A stretch of 64,000 nucleotides of DNA from Mesorhizobium sp. (GCF_017306545.1 NZ_JAFKID010000019.1:24913-88912); one strand, 5' to 3'. Shown: positions 53,410 through 61,064, numbered from the stretch's first letter. Notes: a model not told the origin generated them from the sequence alone. Numbers and translations are program-made.

Positions 53410-54032
53410 GACGCCTTTCCGATTTCGCGATCGAGGCGCTTGACCATCCTCTCCAGCGGCTCGACGCGCTCGGCGATCTTGCGGGCCTCTTCCAGCTGCG
53501 CGGTGCAGGAGCGGTGGAGGTTTTTCAGGTCGGCGATGATCGGCGCCGCGCGCTCAAGGAAATCGTCGAACTCGGCATTCGACCCTTCTGGGCCGAACAG
53601 ATCCTCGCGCACCTGGCTCACCCAGGTGCGCGGCACGCCGAGATCGCGGGCGACGGCGGAATCCGTCCACGGCGGCGAATAGCCGGTCTTGTCGGACAGA
53701 TAGAGTTCGTCGATCTTGGCGAAGATGATGCGGCGGTCCTCGCGGCTCATTTCGCGCGGCGGCTCCGCCGCTGCGGGCTTGCCCTCCATGCTCTCCACCT
53801 TTTCGGATGAGCGGCCGAGGCAATCCGGGCACACGTCGGCGCGCGCCGTCTTGCCGATCTCCCAGCCGTGGTTGCGGAAATATTTGTGCGCCAGCGTCGA
53901 GGAAAAGCCGGCGCCGTTGGCGATCAGGTAGTGCGCGCCGACATGGCAGCGGCCACACTCGATGCGCATGGCCTGGACGCTGCGCCCCTCGCGCTCGACG
54001 TGGACAAGCGGAAACTGGCGCGGCGTCGCCAT
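53406..54032 (-). CDS. Zinc-ribbon-like prophage protein
   Basis: 208 residues. Two Cys pairs (ECGRCHVG with C-x2-C; VCPDCLG) suit a zinc-binding N-terminus. An HTH-like segment (TDSAVARDLGVPRTWVSQVREDLFG) and a coiled-coil C-terminus follow. Probably DNA-binding; role unknown. Confidence 0.6.
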   Translation of the reverse strand: MATPRQFPLVHVEREGRSVQAMRIECGRCHVGAHYLIANGAGFSSTLAHKYFRNHGWEIGKTARADVCPDCLGRSSEKVESMEGKPAAAEPPREMSREDRRIIFAKIDELYLSDKTGYSPPWTDSAVARDLGVPRTWVSQVREDLFGPEGSNAEFDDFLERAAPIIADLKNLHRSCTAQLEEARKIAERVEPLERMVKRLDREIGKAS

Positions 54033-54508
54033 CAGCCGGCCCTCGCCAGCTTGCGGTCGATATGCTGGAGCTTGGCGATCTGCCGGGCGATGGTCGCCCT
54101 GCCTTTTCGCCGCTCGCCGATGTCGATGACGCCGTCTTCCAGCGCCTCCATCAGCGTGACGGCCGTATCGCCATCGGCGCGCTGCAAATCGGTGACGTCG
54201 GAAAGCGTGACCCGCTCGTCGCCGTCGCCGGCATCGATCGGCACAAGGCGGTAGCCGAGCATCGCCGCCAGCTCGGCCACCATCAACGGCGCATCCAATT
54301 GCCTGTCGAGGGCGATGACGACGGCGGCGTTGATAAAGTTCGGCTCCGAGCGCGAGCCGTATTTCGACAGCATGTCGGTCGGCACGCCGGCGACATGCTG
54401 GAAAACGCCAGGGCCGCCGGCCAGCTTGATCAGCTGTTCGGTGCGCGCCTTGATGCGCAGGCGATCCTCGGGCGTCGTCAGGAAAAGCGCTGGGTCAAGC
54501 TTGGACAT
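54032..54508 (-). CDS. CII/CP76-like phage regulatory protein
   Basis: 158 residues from ATG 54508. Helical start (EDRLRIKARTEQLIKLAGGPGVFQHVAGVPTDMLSKY) has an HTH-like part; the later VVIALDRQLDAPLMVAELAAML fits CII-type (Phage_CP76) proteins. Position just downstream of the Cro-like gene agrees with a lysogeny regulator, as for CII. Identity is tentative. Confidence 0.5.
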   Translation of the reverse strand: MSKLDPALFLTTPEDRLRIKARTEQLIKLAGGPGVFQHVAGVPTDMLSKYGSRSEPNFINAAVVIALDRQLDAPLMVAELAAMLGYRLVPIDAGDGDERVTLSDVTDLQRADGDTAVTLMEALEDGVIDIGERRKGRATIARQIAKLQHIDRKLARAG

Positions 54509-54633
54509 GGTCGGTTCCGGGCAAAGCAAGGCCGTCAAGGAATTTTTCTTGGCGAAAGATTCCGTGCCGGTTGGTTCGGTTTCGGTCAGTGTGTGGGCGT
54601 CAGATCAGTCAGGAGGCCCGCAAATCGATGCGC

Positions 54634-54885
54634 TCATGGTCCGCCACCTCGAAAACGGTTTTCGCCGATGCGCCGGAAGTTCGGCACGGCGTGCAGGTCC
54701 TCGCCGTCGAACAGGCCTGCGGGGAGAGCCGGATTGCCCTCCCCGCCGTCCGTCTCGCTCTCACGGTTATGGCTTTGAGCGCCGGTGCGCTCGATTTCGT
54801 CGAGGGCTGCGCGGGCGAGCGGCCCGGCGCCGATGCGATGCGGTCGCCTCGGGCGGAAAGGAGTTGGTTGGAGCGGAGAGACCTC
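54634..54885 (-). CDS. Probable small prophage gene without a clear start
   Basis: This frame, 84 codons from the end of the Cro-like gene to the stop at 54634, reads like protein (ALDEIERTGAQSHNRE, NPALPAGLFDGEDLHAVPNF). No ATG, GTG or TTG is in frame. The overlapping frame that does begin with ATG 54887 (ATGA with the Cro-like stop) is Ser/Arg-rich and looks like a shadow. Either a frameshift joins the two or an unusual start is used. Bases 54509-54633 hold nothing else. Confidence 0.4.
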   Translation of the reverse strand, partial: EVSPLQPTPFRPRRPHRIGAGPLARAALDEIERTGAQSHNRESETDGGEGNPALPAGLFDGEDLHAVPNFRRIGENRFRGGGP

Positions 54886-55165
54886 ATGCGGCCTCGCCTT
54901 CGCAAAATGGCGATGGAAGCGGAGAAGCGAACTTCTCGGGTCGATGCTCCTTCAGCCAGGCAAGTCGAACCGCATGCATGTCGGATTCGGTGACATGGCC
55001 GCCTGCTAACGCGACGATACGGGCAACGAGGTCAGCCTCCGGCTGGCGTGCCCCCGTCTCAATGCGAAGCAGCGTCGACCCTGGATTTTTCCCATCAATG
55101 CCGAGCATCCCCGCCGTTTCGGCGAGGGTCAGCTTTCGGCTCAATCTCCAATCACGCAGCAGCAT
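54884..55165 (-). CDS. Cro-like repressor (XRE family)
   Basis: 93 residues from ATG 55165. HTH: LSRKLTLAETAGMLGI, then NPGSTLLRIETGARQPEADLV. It is divergent from the S24 repressor and is the first gene of the long - strand early block, the place of cro. Operator TAGCC-N5-GGCTA overlaps its promoter at 55176. A 55195 start would include the operator and is rejected. Confidence 0.78.
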   Translation of the reverse strand: MLLRDWRLSRKLTLAETAGMLGIDGKNPGSTLLRIETGARQPEADLVARIVALAGGHVTESDMHAVRLAWLKEHRPEKFASPLPSPFCEGEAA

Positions 55166-55175
55166 GGCGGGAGCA

Positions 55176-55190
55176 TAGCCACAATGGCTA
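55176..55190. promoter_or_regulatory. Repressor operator, cro side
   Basis: TAGCCACAATGGCTA, perfect 5-bp inverted arms with N5 between, just upstream of the Cro-like start. On the - strand a TTGACA (55203-55198) and TATGCT (55177-55172) around it suggest that it covers that promoter. A weaker copy (TCGCCGTTTTGCCTA, 8 of 10 arm bases) lies at 55212-55226. Confidence 0.8.
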
Positions 55191-55235
55191 GTCAATTGTC
55201 AATAAATAATCTCGCCGTTTTGCCTATTTCACATA

Positions 55236-55250
55236 TAGCCGATTTGGCTA
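55236..55250. promoter_or_regulatory. Repressor operator, cI side
   Basis: TAGCCGATTTGGCTA, perfect arms identical to the site at 55176, 12 bases before the repressor start at 55262. It suits autoregulation of the repressor gene. Confidence 0.8.
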
Positions 55251-55261
55251 GAAATGCGCAA

Positions 55262-55951
55262 ATGGTTGATTTGACTAAAAGATATGAGCATTACGCCACC
55301 CGGATGAAAGCCTTCATGGAGGCGCGTAACATCACCGGCGAGATGGCAGCTGATATGATCGGAGCGCATCCGACCACCATTTACGATCTCCGCCGCGGCG
55401 CGCAAAGGTTGGACGATGAATGGCGCGTCAAGGTAGCGGCGGGATTTAAGACTGAGGAAGCAGTCCTATTTGGCGAGGGACCGTTGCCAACGCCTCATGC
55501 GACCGAGATTTTTCCAGCAAAGAAGCGCGGCCGGAAACCCAAGATTGCTGCGAATGATAACCTGCCGCTGTACGGGCTGGCGGCTGGTTCGGCGATGGGC
55601 GCCCACCGCATGTCCAATGACCCCATCGACGAGGTTCCGTGCCCTGCGGGCCTACGCGATGTTATCGGAGCGTATGCTCTACTCACACGCGGCGAATCGA
55701 TGGTCCCGCGTTATTTCCCCGGCGACAGGCTCTACATCAATCCGGTCCAACGGGTGCGACCGGGGGACCACGTCATTATCCAGACAAGGCTGCACGACAG
55801 CTCGGGTACGGAAACCTGGGTGAAACGATATGACGGCGAGACTGAGTCCGAAATCAGAGTCTGGCAGTATAATCCTCCCGCCGAGATGAAGTTCAAAAAG
55901 CAATATGTGATGCACGTCCACAGGGTTTTGCCTGTCAACGAGCTTTTCTAG
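55262..55951 (+). CDS. Prophage CI-type repressor (HTH + S24 peptidase)
   Basis: 229 residues. N-terminal helix-turn-helix (NITGEMAADMIGAHPTTIYDL). Peptidase S24 domain from about 105, with the likely cleavage site near YGLAAGSAMG, catalytic Ser in RGESMVPRYFPGD and Lys in TWVKRYDG. Such repressors are cut on RecA activation, so induction by DNA damage is expected. The start is chosen at ATG 55262, downstream of the operator. It ends in a 4-base overlap (CTAG) with the convergent gene. Confidence 0.88.
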   Translation: MVDLTKRYEHYATRMKAFMEARNITGEMAADMIGAHPTTIYDLRRGAQRLDDEWRVKVAAGFKTEEAVLFGEGPLPTPHATEIFPAKKRGRKPKIAANDNLPLYGLAAGSAMGAHRMSNDPIDEVPCPAGLRDVIGAYALLTRGESMVPRYFPGDRLYINPVQRVRPGDHVIIQTRLHDSSGTETWVKRYDGETESEIRVWQYNPPAEMKFKKQYVMHVHRVLPVNELF

Positions 55952-56742
55952 TTCGCCGCAATAGGCGCGCCGACCATCTCGACACATATGGCATTCAAGA
56001 GCTCAAGCTCGGCCGGATGCCTTTTGCCATCGGCGTCAAGCACGTCGACGGCTGCCATTAGTAACTTCTGAATTCCTCTCGCATCACGCTGGCCGATTCC
56101 TTCGACTGCACGCTGGATGGCTGGGCCTGTAGGCCTCATCCTGCGAAAGTAGGCTCCCAGTTCGGAAATCTCCCGGTCAGAAAGGGGCGCTTCATCGTCT
56201 TCCACTCGGCGCGCAAGATAATGTATCGCCGCCTGGACCTCCAACGAATGAACCTGACCATCGGACTTTGAGATTGCGGCCAGAATTACCGCATCATCTC
56301 TGATTTTCAACACAATCCGCCGCCAGCGATCATCGTCATGTCCGGCCGTTGTCCGAGCAGCCAAGTCGCGCGACATACCAAAATTGTCGGCAAGGAACGC
56401 GGTCACATCTTGGTGGACCTCGCCGTCATAGTCGATGCAGCACCGGATGCGATCTACTCTAAATTGCCTCGTGGCGTTTCGTTCGTGGCATCGGGCGGTG
56501 AGTAGCGGAATGCCATCGCGCCCCAGAACTATGCCGTAGACGGAAATCCTTCGGGTGGATTGGCGACCCGTCGAATCGACGTACTCGATCATGAAGGATT
56601 GGCCTTCGGCATCGCCGAGATGCTCCACTGGGCCATCGTGGACATCATCGTTGCTCGGAAGGGATACTTCCCGTGGCGGTCGAGGAATCGGCCGCACACT
56701 CACGTTGTATTCGAGCACCCTCACCAGATCATTGAATGCCAT
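55948..56742 (-). CDS. WYL-like regulator with C-terminal TerB-like helices
   Basis: 264 residues from ATG 56742. Residues about 45-130 (QSFMIEYVDSTGRQSTRRIS, IPLLTARCHERNATRQFRVDRI) resemble the WYL sensor fold. The C-terminal 110 residues (VILAAISKSDGQVHSLEVQAAIHYLARRV, LLMAAVDVLDADGKRHPAELELLNAIC) repeat a D-G-x-x-H/P-x-E pattern like TerB/DUF533. Convergent with the repressor; divergent from the right operon. Longer frames upstream lack support. Confidence 0.68.
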   Translation of the reverse strand: MAFNDLVRVLEYNVSVRPIPRPPREVSLPSNDDVHDGPVEHLGDAEGQSFMIEYVDSTGRQSTRRISVYGIVLGRDGIPLLTARCHERNATRQFRVDRIRCCIDYDGEVHQDVTAFLADNFGMSRDLAARTTAGHDDDRWRRIVLKIRDDAVILAAISKSDGQVHSLEVQAAIHYLARRVEDDEAPLSDREISELGAYFRRMRPTGPAIQRAVEGIGQRDARGIQKLLMAAVDVLDADGKRHPAELELLNAICVEMVGAPIAAN

Positions 56743-56798
56743 AATCCCCTCGCCATAAACCCCGCGATTATGGTGGTCTCCATACGCTCGCGATCCAA

Positions 56799-56813
56799 TA
56801 GCCAATGTGGCGA
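56799..56813. promoter_or_regulatory. Imperfect repressor operator, right operon
   Basis: TAGCCAATGTGGCGA, 9 of 10 arm bases match TAGCC/GGCTA. It lies in the 147-base divergent gap, 36 bases from the perfect site at 56835, the same spacing as between 55176 and the weak copy at 55212. Confidence 0.55.
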
Positions 56814-56834
56814 TATTATTTTCTTGATTTAATC

Positions 56835-56849
56835 TAGCCATTACGGCTA
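56835..56849. promoter_or_regulatory. Repressor operator, right operon
   Basis: TAGCCATTACGGCTA, a perfect copy of the arms seen at the cI/cro gap, 41 bases before the first gene of the right-hand + strand operon. It implies repression of that operon by the same repressor. Confidence 0.78.
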
Positions 56850-56889
56850 TAAGTTGCCCCCATCGCAATCCCGCGATGGAGTGGACACG

Positions 56890-57123
56890 ATGATTTCCCA
56901 GCAGTTCCGCGCGGCCACGAAAGCGGCGCCGCCGGCCGCCGCAAAGACCCGCAGCGTCACCGAGCGCATGGCCGACACGATGCGCGAAATGCGCGCCGCC
57001 GGTCAGATGGTCACGGCCGAGACTGTCGCCGTGCACGGCGACTTCACCAATGCGGAGGTGGCGAAGTTCGGCCCCGAGGCGGCCAACCTCGCCCGCTCGC
57101 GCGAAACCCGTCAGGTCGCCTGA
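56890..57123 (+). CDS. Small prophage protein, first gene of right operon
   Basis: 77 residues starting MISQQFRAATKAAPPAAAK. A Lys/Ala/Pro start and helices (MADTMREMRAAGQMVTAETV; FTNAEVAKFGPEA). It could be a small HTH protein (TAETVAVHGDFTNAEVAKF). The start is after CGATGGAGTGG. Confidence 0.6.
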   Translation: MISQQFRAATKAAPPAAAKTRSVTERMADTMREMRAAGQMVTAETVAVHGDFTNAEVAKFGPEAANLARSRETRQVA

Positions 57124-57124
57124 T

Positions 57125-57214
57125 ATGGACACCTTGCAGGATGTCCTTTCCGGCCTGGCGGTGGCGGCATTCGGCATCGGCCTCGCCCTCATGTCGATGG
57201 AGGTGCTGGCATGA
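57125..57214 (+). CDS. 29-aa single-pass membrane peptide
   Basis: One base after the previous stop; ATG DTLQDVLSG then LAVAAFGIGLALMSMEVLA, a hydrophobic helix. Overlaps the next ATG (ATGA). The tight fit suggests it is translated. Function unknown. Confidence 0.5.
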   Translation: MDTLQDVLSGLAVAAFGIGLALMSMEVLA

Positions 57215-57465
57215 TCGCGCAGCGCACTCCGCATCCATACGGCATCGAGCTCATAGACGGCCTCGACCCCGTCTATGGCGACGTCACCATCCCGCCCGGC
57301 AACAAGACGGTGCGCGTCTGCGCCGGCTGGCCGGACTGCGATTGCCACGGCGATTGCGAAACCATCGTGCTCGGCCCGACCCCGGCCGAGCGCCGCATCC
57401 TGTTCGGCGTCCTCATCCTCGTCGCCGTCGTCGGCGCCATCCTGATCTGGCTGGGGCTGCGCTGA
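57211..57465 (+). CDS. Small protein with C-terminal membrane helix
   Basis: 84 residues. A Cys-rich patch (VCAGWPDCDCHGDCE) is followed by a membrane helix (ILFGVLILVAVVGAILIWLGL). The Cys cluster might bind metal. Overlaps its neighbours by 4 bases and 1 base. Confidence 0.6.
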   Translation: MIAQRTPHPYGIELIDGLDPVYGDVTIPPGNKTVRVCAGWPDCDCHGDCETIVLGPTPAERRILFGVLILVAVVGAILIWLGLR

Positions 57466-57701
57466 TGAGCCCGAGCGAGCGCCACAACCGCCTGGTATCC
57501 GACTTCGTCACGCGCGTCGGCGCCGACACGGACACGATCGGCGAACTGATGGTGGTGCTGGAAAGCACGATGCTCGGCGCCATGCTGATCGCGCAGCGCG
57601 TGCACGGCGTCACTCCGGCCAACGCGGCCGTTCTCGTCGAGGCCGCCATCCAGCGCGCCACCGAACGCTTCACGACCAAGTCACAGGGAGCCGCCAGATG
57701 A
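57465..57701 (+). CDS. Small helical prophage protein
   Basis: 78 residues starting MSPSERHNRLVSDFVTRVG. Helical throughout, with STMLGAMLIAQRVHG and AAVLVEAAIQRATERF. The start overlaps the previous stop (TGATG). Unknown. Confidence 0.58.
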   Translation: MSPSERHNRLVSDFVTRVGADTDTIGELMVVLESTMLGAMLIAQRVHGVTPANAAVLVEAAIQRATERFTTKSQGAAR

Positions 57702-57919
57702 GCACCTTCCATCATTTCCCGCGCGCCGTTTCGTCGATCAGCGCCTTGCAAGTGTCCATCGACGAGGCTGACCGCGAGGTCGAAGAGATCGACCGCGAGC
57801 TTTCGCGCCTTCAGGCGCGCCGCGATGACGTCATGCGCGAGCGCGCCGCCCTCACCGCCGGCGCCGCCGACATCGGCCACCGCGTCGGCCTCATCACCAT
57901 CCGCCAGGCGGCGGAGTAG
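57698..57919 (+). CDS. Small coiled-coil prophage protein
   Basis: 73 residues. The middle is a coiled coil (SIDEADREVEEIDRELSRLQ). The C-terminus is Ala/Gly-rich. ATGA overlap with the previous gene. Unknown. Confidence 0.58.
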   Translation: MSTFHHFPRAVSSISALQVSIDEADREVEEIDRELSRLQARRDDVMRERAALTAGAADIGHRVGLITIRQAAE

Positions 57920-57922
57920 CCA

Positions 57923-58297
57923 ATGCCTGTCTACGTCGACAACATGCGCGCGCAGTTCGGCCGGATGGTCATGTGCCATATGTGGTGGGCCGACACGCGC
58001 GACGAACTGTTCGCGATGGCCGACCGCATCGGCGTGGCGCGGCGCTGGTTCCAGCGTCCGGACTATGTCGGCCTGCCCGGCATGACCGCCTCCTGGGAGC
58101 ATTTCGACATCGCGCAGTCGAAACGCGCGCTGGCCGTCGCCACCGGCGCGATCGAGACGGATAGATACGGCCCCATTGAATTCGAGGCGCGCAACAAGGG
58201 CGACCAAGCCAAGCTCGACATGATCGCCCGCCTGCGCGCCAAAGGCTACGGCGATGCCGCCGATAAGGCGCCCGTTACGCAGGGGCGCCTCCTGTGA
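57923..58297 (+). CDS. DUF4031 domain protein
   Basis: 124 residues starting MPVYVDNMRAQFGRMVMCHMW. The opening VYVDNMR and the helix ADTRDELFAMADRIGVARRWFQ are the DUF4031 signature. Function unknown; frequent in phages. GTGA overlap with the next gene. Confidence 0.82.
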   Translation: MPVYVDNMRAQFGRMVMCHMWWADTRDELFAMADRIGVARRWFQRPDYVGLPGMTASWEHFDIAQSKRALAVATGAIETDRYGPIEFEARNKGDQAKLDMIARLRAKGYGDAADKAPVTQGRLL

Positions 58298-58461
58298 CTT
58301 TTCCCCTCACCCACATCTACCGCTGGGATCGTCAGGGCCGGAAAGGCCAGCCCTGCCGGATCACCGCGCGCGGCCGGATGAATTCGATCCGCGTCGAATT
58401 CGCCGATGGCTACGTGATGATCACCAGCGGCAACGCCATCCGCAAAACCAGAAAGGACTGA
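58294..58461 (+). CDS. Small basic prophage protein (55 aa)
   Basis: GTG 58294 overlaps the DUF4031 stop. The product has IYRWDRQGRKGQPCRI and VEFADGYVMITSGNAIRK, a beta-rich small basic fold that recurs in rhizobial phages next to DUF4031. Ends 2 bases before the repeat protein gene. Confidence 0.62.
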   Translation: MTFPLTHIYRWDRQGRKGQPCRITARGRMNSIRVEFADGYVMITSGNAIRKTRKD

Positions 58462-58463
58462 CC

Positions 58464-59513
58464 ATGCCGCGCAAGACAGCCGCGACTGCCGAGATCGATT
58501 CCCCGAAAATCGCCGGATACAAGGGTTTCCGCGAGGACCTGACCTGCTGCCCGAAAGACAAGCCTTTCCAGTTCGAGCTCGGCCATACCTACCGCCATGA
58601 CGGCACGGTGAAGGCTTGCAAGAGCGGGTTCCATGTCATCACCGGCCATCCGCTGGCGCTGTTCCGCTACTATGCGCCGGCCGGCACGCGCATCTGCCGC
58701 GTCGAGGTTTCCGGCAAGACGGACACCGACGATGGTGGCGAAAAGACTGCCGCCGAGATCCTGACGGTCGGAGAGGAGATCGGCCTGACGCCGCTTATTC
58801 TCGACGCGGTGAAGTGGGTAAAGGACAGGGCCAAGACCGTCGCCGGCACGTATACGGACAAGGAGTCCACCGCCGTCGAAGCACGCGGAACCGGGGGCGC
58901 TGCCACCGCATCAGGCACGCGGGGCGCTGCCACCGCATCAGGCACGCGGGGCGCTGCCACCGCATCAGGCCACCAGGGCGCTGCCACCGCATCAGGCTTC
59001 CAGGGCGCTGCCACCGCATCAGGCGACTGGGGCGCTGCCACCGCATCCGGTGACTGGGGCGCTGCCACCGCATCCGGCACGCGGGGCGCTGCCACCGCAT
59101 CAGGCAACCAGGGCGCTGCCACCGCATCAGGCCACCAGGGCGCTGCCACCGCATCCGGCGACTGGGGCGCTGCCACCGCATCAGGCTATCAGGGCGCTGC
59201 CACCGCATCCGGCAACGGAGGCGCTGCCACCGCATCAGGCCTCCAGGGCGCTGCCACCGCATCAGGCGACTGGGGCGCTGCCACCGCATCAGGCACGCGG
59301 GGCGCTGCCACCGCATCAGGCAACCAGGGCGCTGCCACCGCATCAGGCTACGAAGGCAAGGCTCGCGGCGCCGCCGGCTGCGCGCTGTTCCTCGTCGAGC
59401 GCGACGGCAACGGCGAAATCCTGCACGTCTGGGCAGGCATTGCCGGCAAGGACGGCATCAAGCCGATGGCGTACTACCGCCTCGTCGACGGCAAGCCGGT
59501 CGAGGTCGAGTAG
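58464..59513 (+). CDS. DUF7666-like protein with 17 nine-residue repeats
   Basis: 349 residues. An N-terminal domain of about 140 residues (YKGFREDLTCCPKDKPFQFELG, CKSGFHVITGHPLALFRYY, CRVEVSG) matches DUF7666-type proteins. Residues 142-294 are 17 copies of G-x-x-GAATAS with hypervariable x-x (TG, TR, HQ, FQ, DW, NQ, YQ, NG, LQ). A 55-residue C-terminal domain (CALFLVERDGNGEILHVWAGIAG) follows. The repeats would suit a beta-helix or roll. Function unknown. Confidence 0.8.
   Translation: MPRKTAATAEIDSPKIAGYKGFREDLTCCPKDKPFQFELGHTYRHDGTVKACKSGFHVITGHPLALFRYYAPAGTRICRVEVSGKTDTDDGGEKTAAEILTVGEEIGLTPLILDAVKWVKDRAKTVAGTYTDKESTAVEARGTGGAATASGTRGAATASGTRGAATASGHQGAATASGFQGAATASGDWGAATASGDWGAATASGTRGAATASGNQGAATASGHQGAATASGDWGAATASGYQGAATASGNGGAATASGLQGAATASGDWGAATASGTRGAATASGNQGAATASGYEGKARGAAGCALFLVERDGNGEILHVWAGIAGKDGIKPMAYYRLVDGKPVEVE
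58887..59345 (+). repeat. 17 x 27-bp coding repeat
   Basis: Exactly 459 bases in 17 units of 27, pattern GGC-nnn-nnn-GGC-GCT-GCC-ACC-GCA-TCA/TCC; the GCT GCC ACC GCA core is the same in all units. Low divergence outside the variable codons suggests recent expansion and possible length change by slippage. Confidence 0.92.
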
Positions 59514-59515
59514 GC

Positions 59516-59746
59516 ATGTCACGCCCTCACAAGCAAAAGCCTGTGACGCTGGACGAGATCGAGGCTGGCCTCGATCTCGTTGCGCGGCGCATGGAAAAGC
59601 TTGGGCCGAGGGCGGAACTCTATCTGCCAATCTGGCGCGCGCTGACCCGCGAGCGCGACAAGCGCATCGAGGCCGACGCCATCCTATCGGCCGCCCGCGA
59701 CCGGCTCAAACAATCGCGGGATCGAATGGCAGCGCAATCTTCTTGA
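59516..59746 (+). CDS. Small helical prophage protein
   Basis: 76 residues starting MSRPHKQKPVTLDEIEAGLD. Helical and charged. Its end overlaps the convergent integrase gene by 41 bases. Unknown. Confidence 0.6.
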   Translation: MSRPHKQKPVTLDEIEAGLDLVARRMEKLGPRAELYLPIWRALTRERDKRIEADAILSAARDRLKQSRDRMAAQSS

Positions 59747-61064
59747 GTTCGCTCTGACGCCACTCCAGCGACCCGCCCGAGCCGTATTTCGGCCGGTCTA
59801 CCGTATGGCCCATCAGCAACCGCCGCAGTTCGTCTTCAAGGCCGCCGTCCTTCATACGGTCCTCAAACGAATGGCGAAAGGAATAGAGCGTGTGGCGCGC
59901 TGTCGGGAACAGCTTGTTCTCTCTGAGATACTTGTTCAACGTCGCCGACAGGTCGTTCTCGCGGTCTCTATAGCGCGGGAATCCACCCTTATGGCGCTGC
60001 GCGGCAGACAGCGCGACCCCTACAAGCGGCACCGCACGCCTAGACGACGCGGTCTTGATTTCGCGCGGATCGTCAGGGTCTTCCCGTGGCTCTATCGACA
60101 GGTGCGGCACGCGATGGGACAGGCGGATCGCCGAAGGCTCGAGGTTGGCGATCTCACTCGGCCGAGCGCCCGTTTCGATCATGATCAACAGGATGCCGCG
60201 AGCCTCTTCGTTGAGCCCGGCAAGCGCTTCCGGATCAAGGATCCTTCCCCTGATCCAGTCCGTGGGAATCGGGGGCCGCGATTTCTTGATCTTGTTCGAA
60301 AAGCCCAGGCTGTTGAACGGGTTTTTGCGTTCGGTGTCGCCCATGTGCTTGAAATAGGCGTCGTACAGGACGCGCAGATTTCCCATGTCGCGATTGCCGG
60401 ACGATGCCGATGCGGTCGGCGATCCCTCTTTCGGCGCGACGCGCGCAAGCCAATGGCGGTAGACCTTGGCGGCGTCATCGCGGTTGATGTCGACCATCGG
60501 CTTGTCGCTGATGAGCGAGACGAAGTTGTTGACGGCCCGCTGTTTGACCTTCTTCCACTGCTCTCGCTGCGCTTTGCTTTTCGTGACCAGTTCGTCTGCG
60601 ACGATCTCTTCGCAATAGAGTTTGAAAGCGTCGGTGATCGTTGTCCGCGGCGTCTCGACGGCGCCGAGAAGCGGTTCGGCCAGGTCTTCCTTGCCCGACG
60701 CGACAAGCTCCCGGATCCTCTGCATGAGATCGCCGAAGGCTTCTGGCCTTTCCAGATCCTGCGCGGCGTGGAACGTAAAGCCCAAAGCCTCGACACGTTT
60801 GACGGCCGCCTCATATCGACGGCGCGCCGGATCGGTCACACCGTCCACGATGAGCGAGGCCCACAAAGCATCGTCGGCGGCCTCCAGCTGGTCGCGCTTG
60901 CGCCTGGCAAGAGCCAGATCGTCGGTCTTCAGGGACATCCGGATGATCGGCGTCCGCTTGTCGAGATGAGCGACTTCGGTCGGCACGCGGCGCTTGTAAT
61001 AATAGTTGCCCGCCCGCTCAGCGAGGAATCGATCTTGCTTCTTCAGTTCGCGGTTCCGCCCCAA
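59706..61064 (-). CDS. int: Tyrosine recombinase / phage integrase
   Basis: Integrates and excises the prophage at tRNA-Leu. 452 residues. N-terminal arm-binding region (YYYKRRVPTEVAHLDKRTPIIRMSL), core-binding helices, and the catalytic domain with Arg in ETGARPSEIANLE, the H-x-x-R box in YSFRHSFEDR, His in LMGHTVD and Tyr in RPKYGSGG. It lies 146 bases from the right core. Expression from the - strand runs away from the tRNA. Confidence 0.92.
   Translation of the reverse strand: MGRNRELKKQDRFLAERAGNYYYKRRVPTEVAHLDKRTPIIRMSLKTDDLALARRKRDQLEAADDALWASLIVDGVTDPARRRYEAAVKRVEALGFTFHAAQDLERPEAFGDLMQRIRELVASGKEDLAEPLLGAVETPRTTITDAFKLYCEEIVADELVTKSKAQREQWKKVKQRAVNNFVSLISDKPMVDINRDDAAKVYRHWLARVAPKEGSPTASASSGNRDMGNLRVLYDAYFKHMGDTERKNPFNSLGFSNKIKKSRPPIPTDWIRGRILDPEALAGLNEEARGILLIMIETGARPSEIANLEPSAIRLSHRVPHLSIEPREDPDDPREIKTASSRRAVPLVGVALSAAQRHKGGFPRYRDRENDLSATLNKYLRENKLFPTARHTLYSFRHSFEDRMKDGGLEDELRRLLMGHTVDRPKYGSGGSLEWRQSELKKIALPFDPAIV

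Noticed and set aside
55948-57348. Extension of the WYL-like gene upstream to 57348
   Set aside because: The extra 200 codons run antisense through the operator and the small + strand genes and look like a shadow; ATG 56742 gives a compact protein.
58670-59343. Two - strand repeat frames (MRWQRP- and VAAP-type) opposite the 27-bp array
   Set aside because: Any 27-bp repeat gives periodic frames in all phases; only the + strand frame has flanking domains and an operon context.
58887-59345. 27-bp repeats as a CRISPR array
   Set aside because: Units are contiguous with no unique spacers of constant length, and they are coding in frame.
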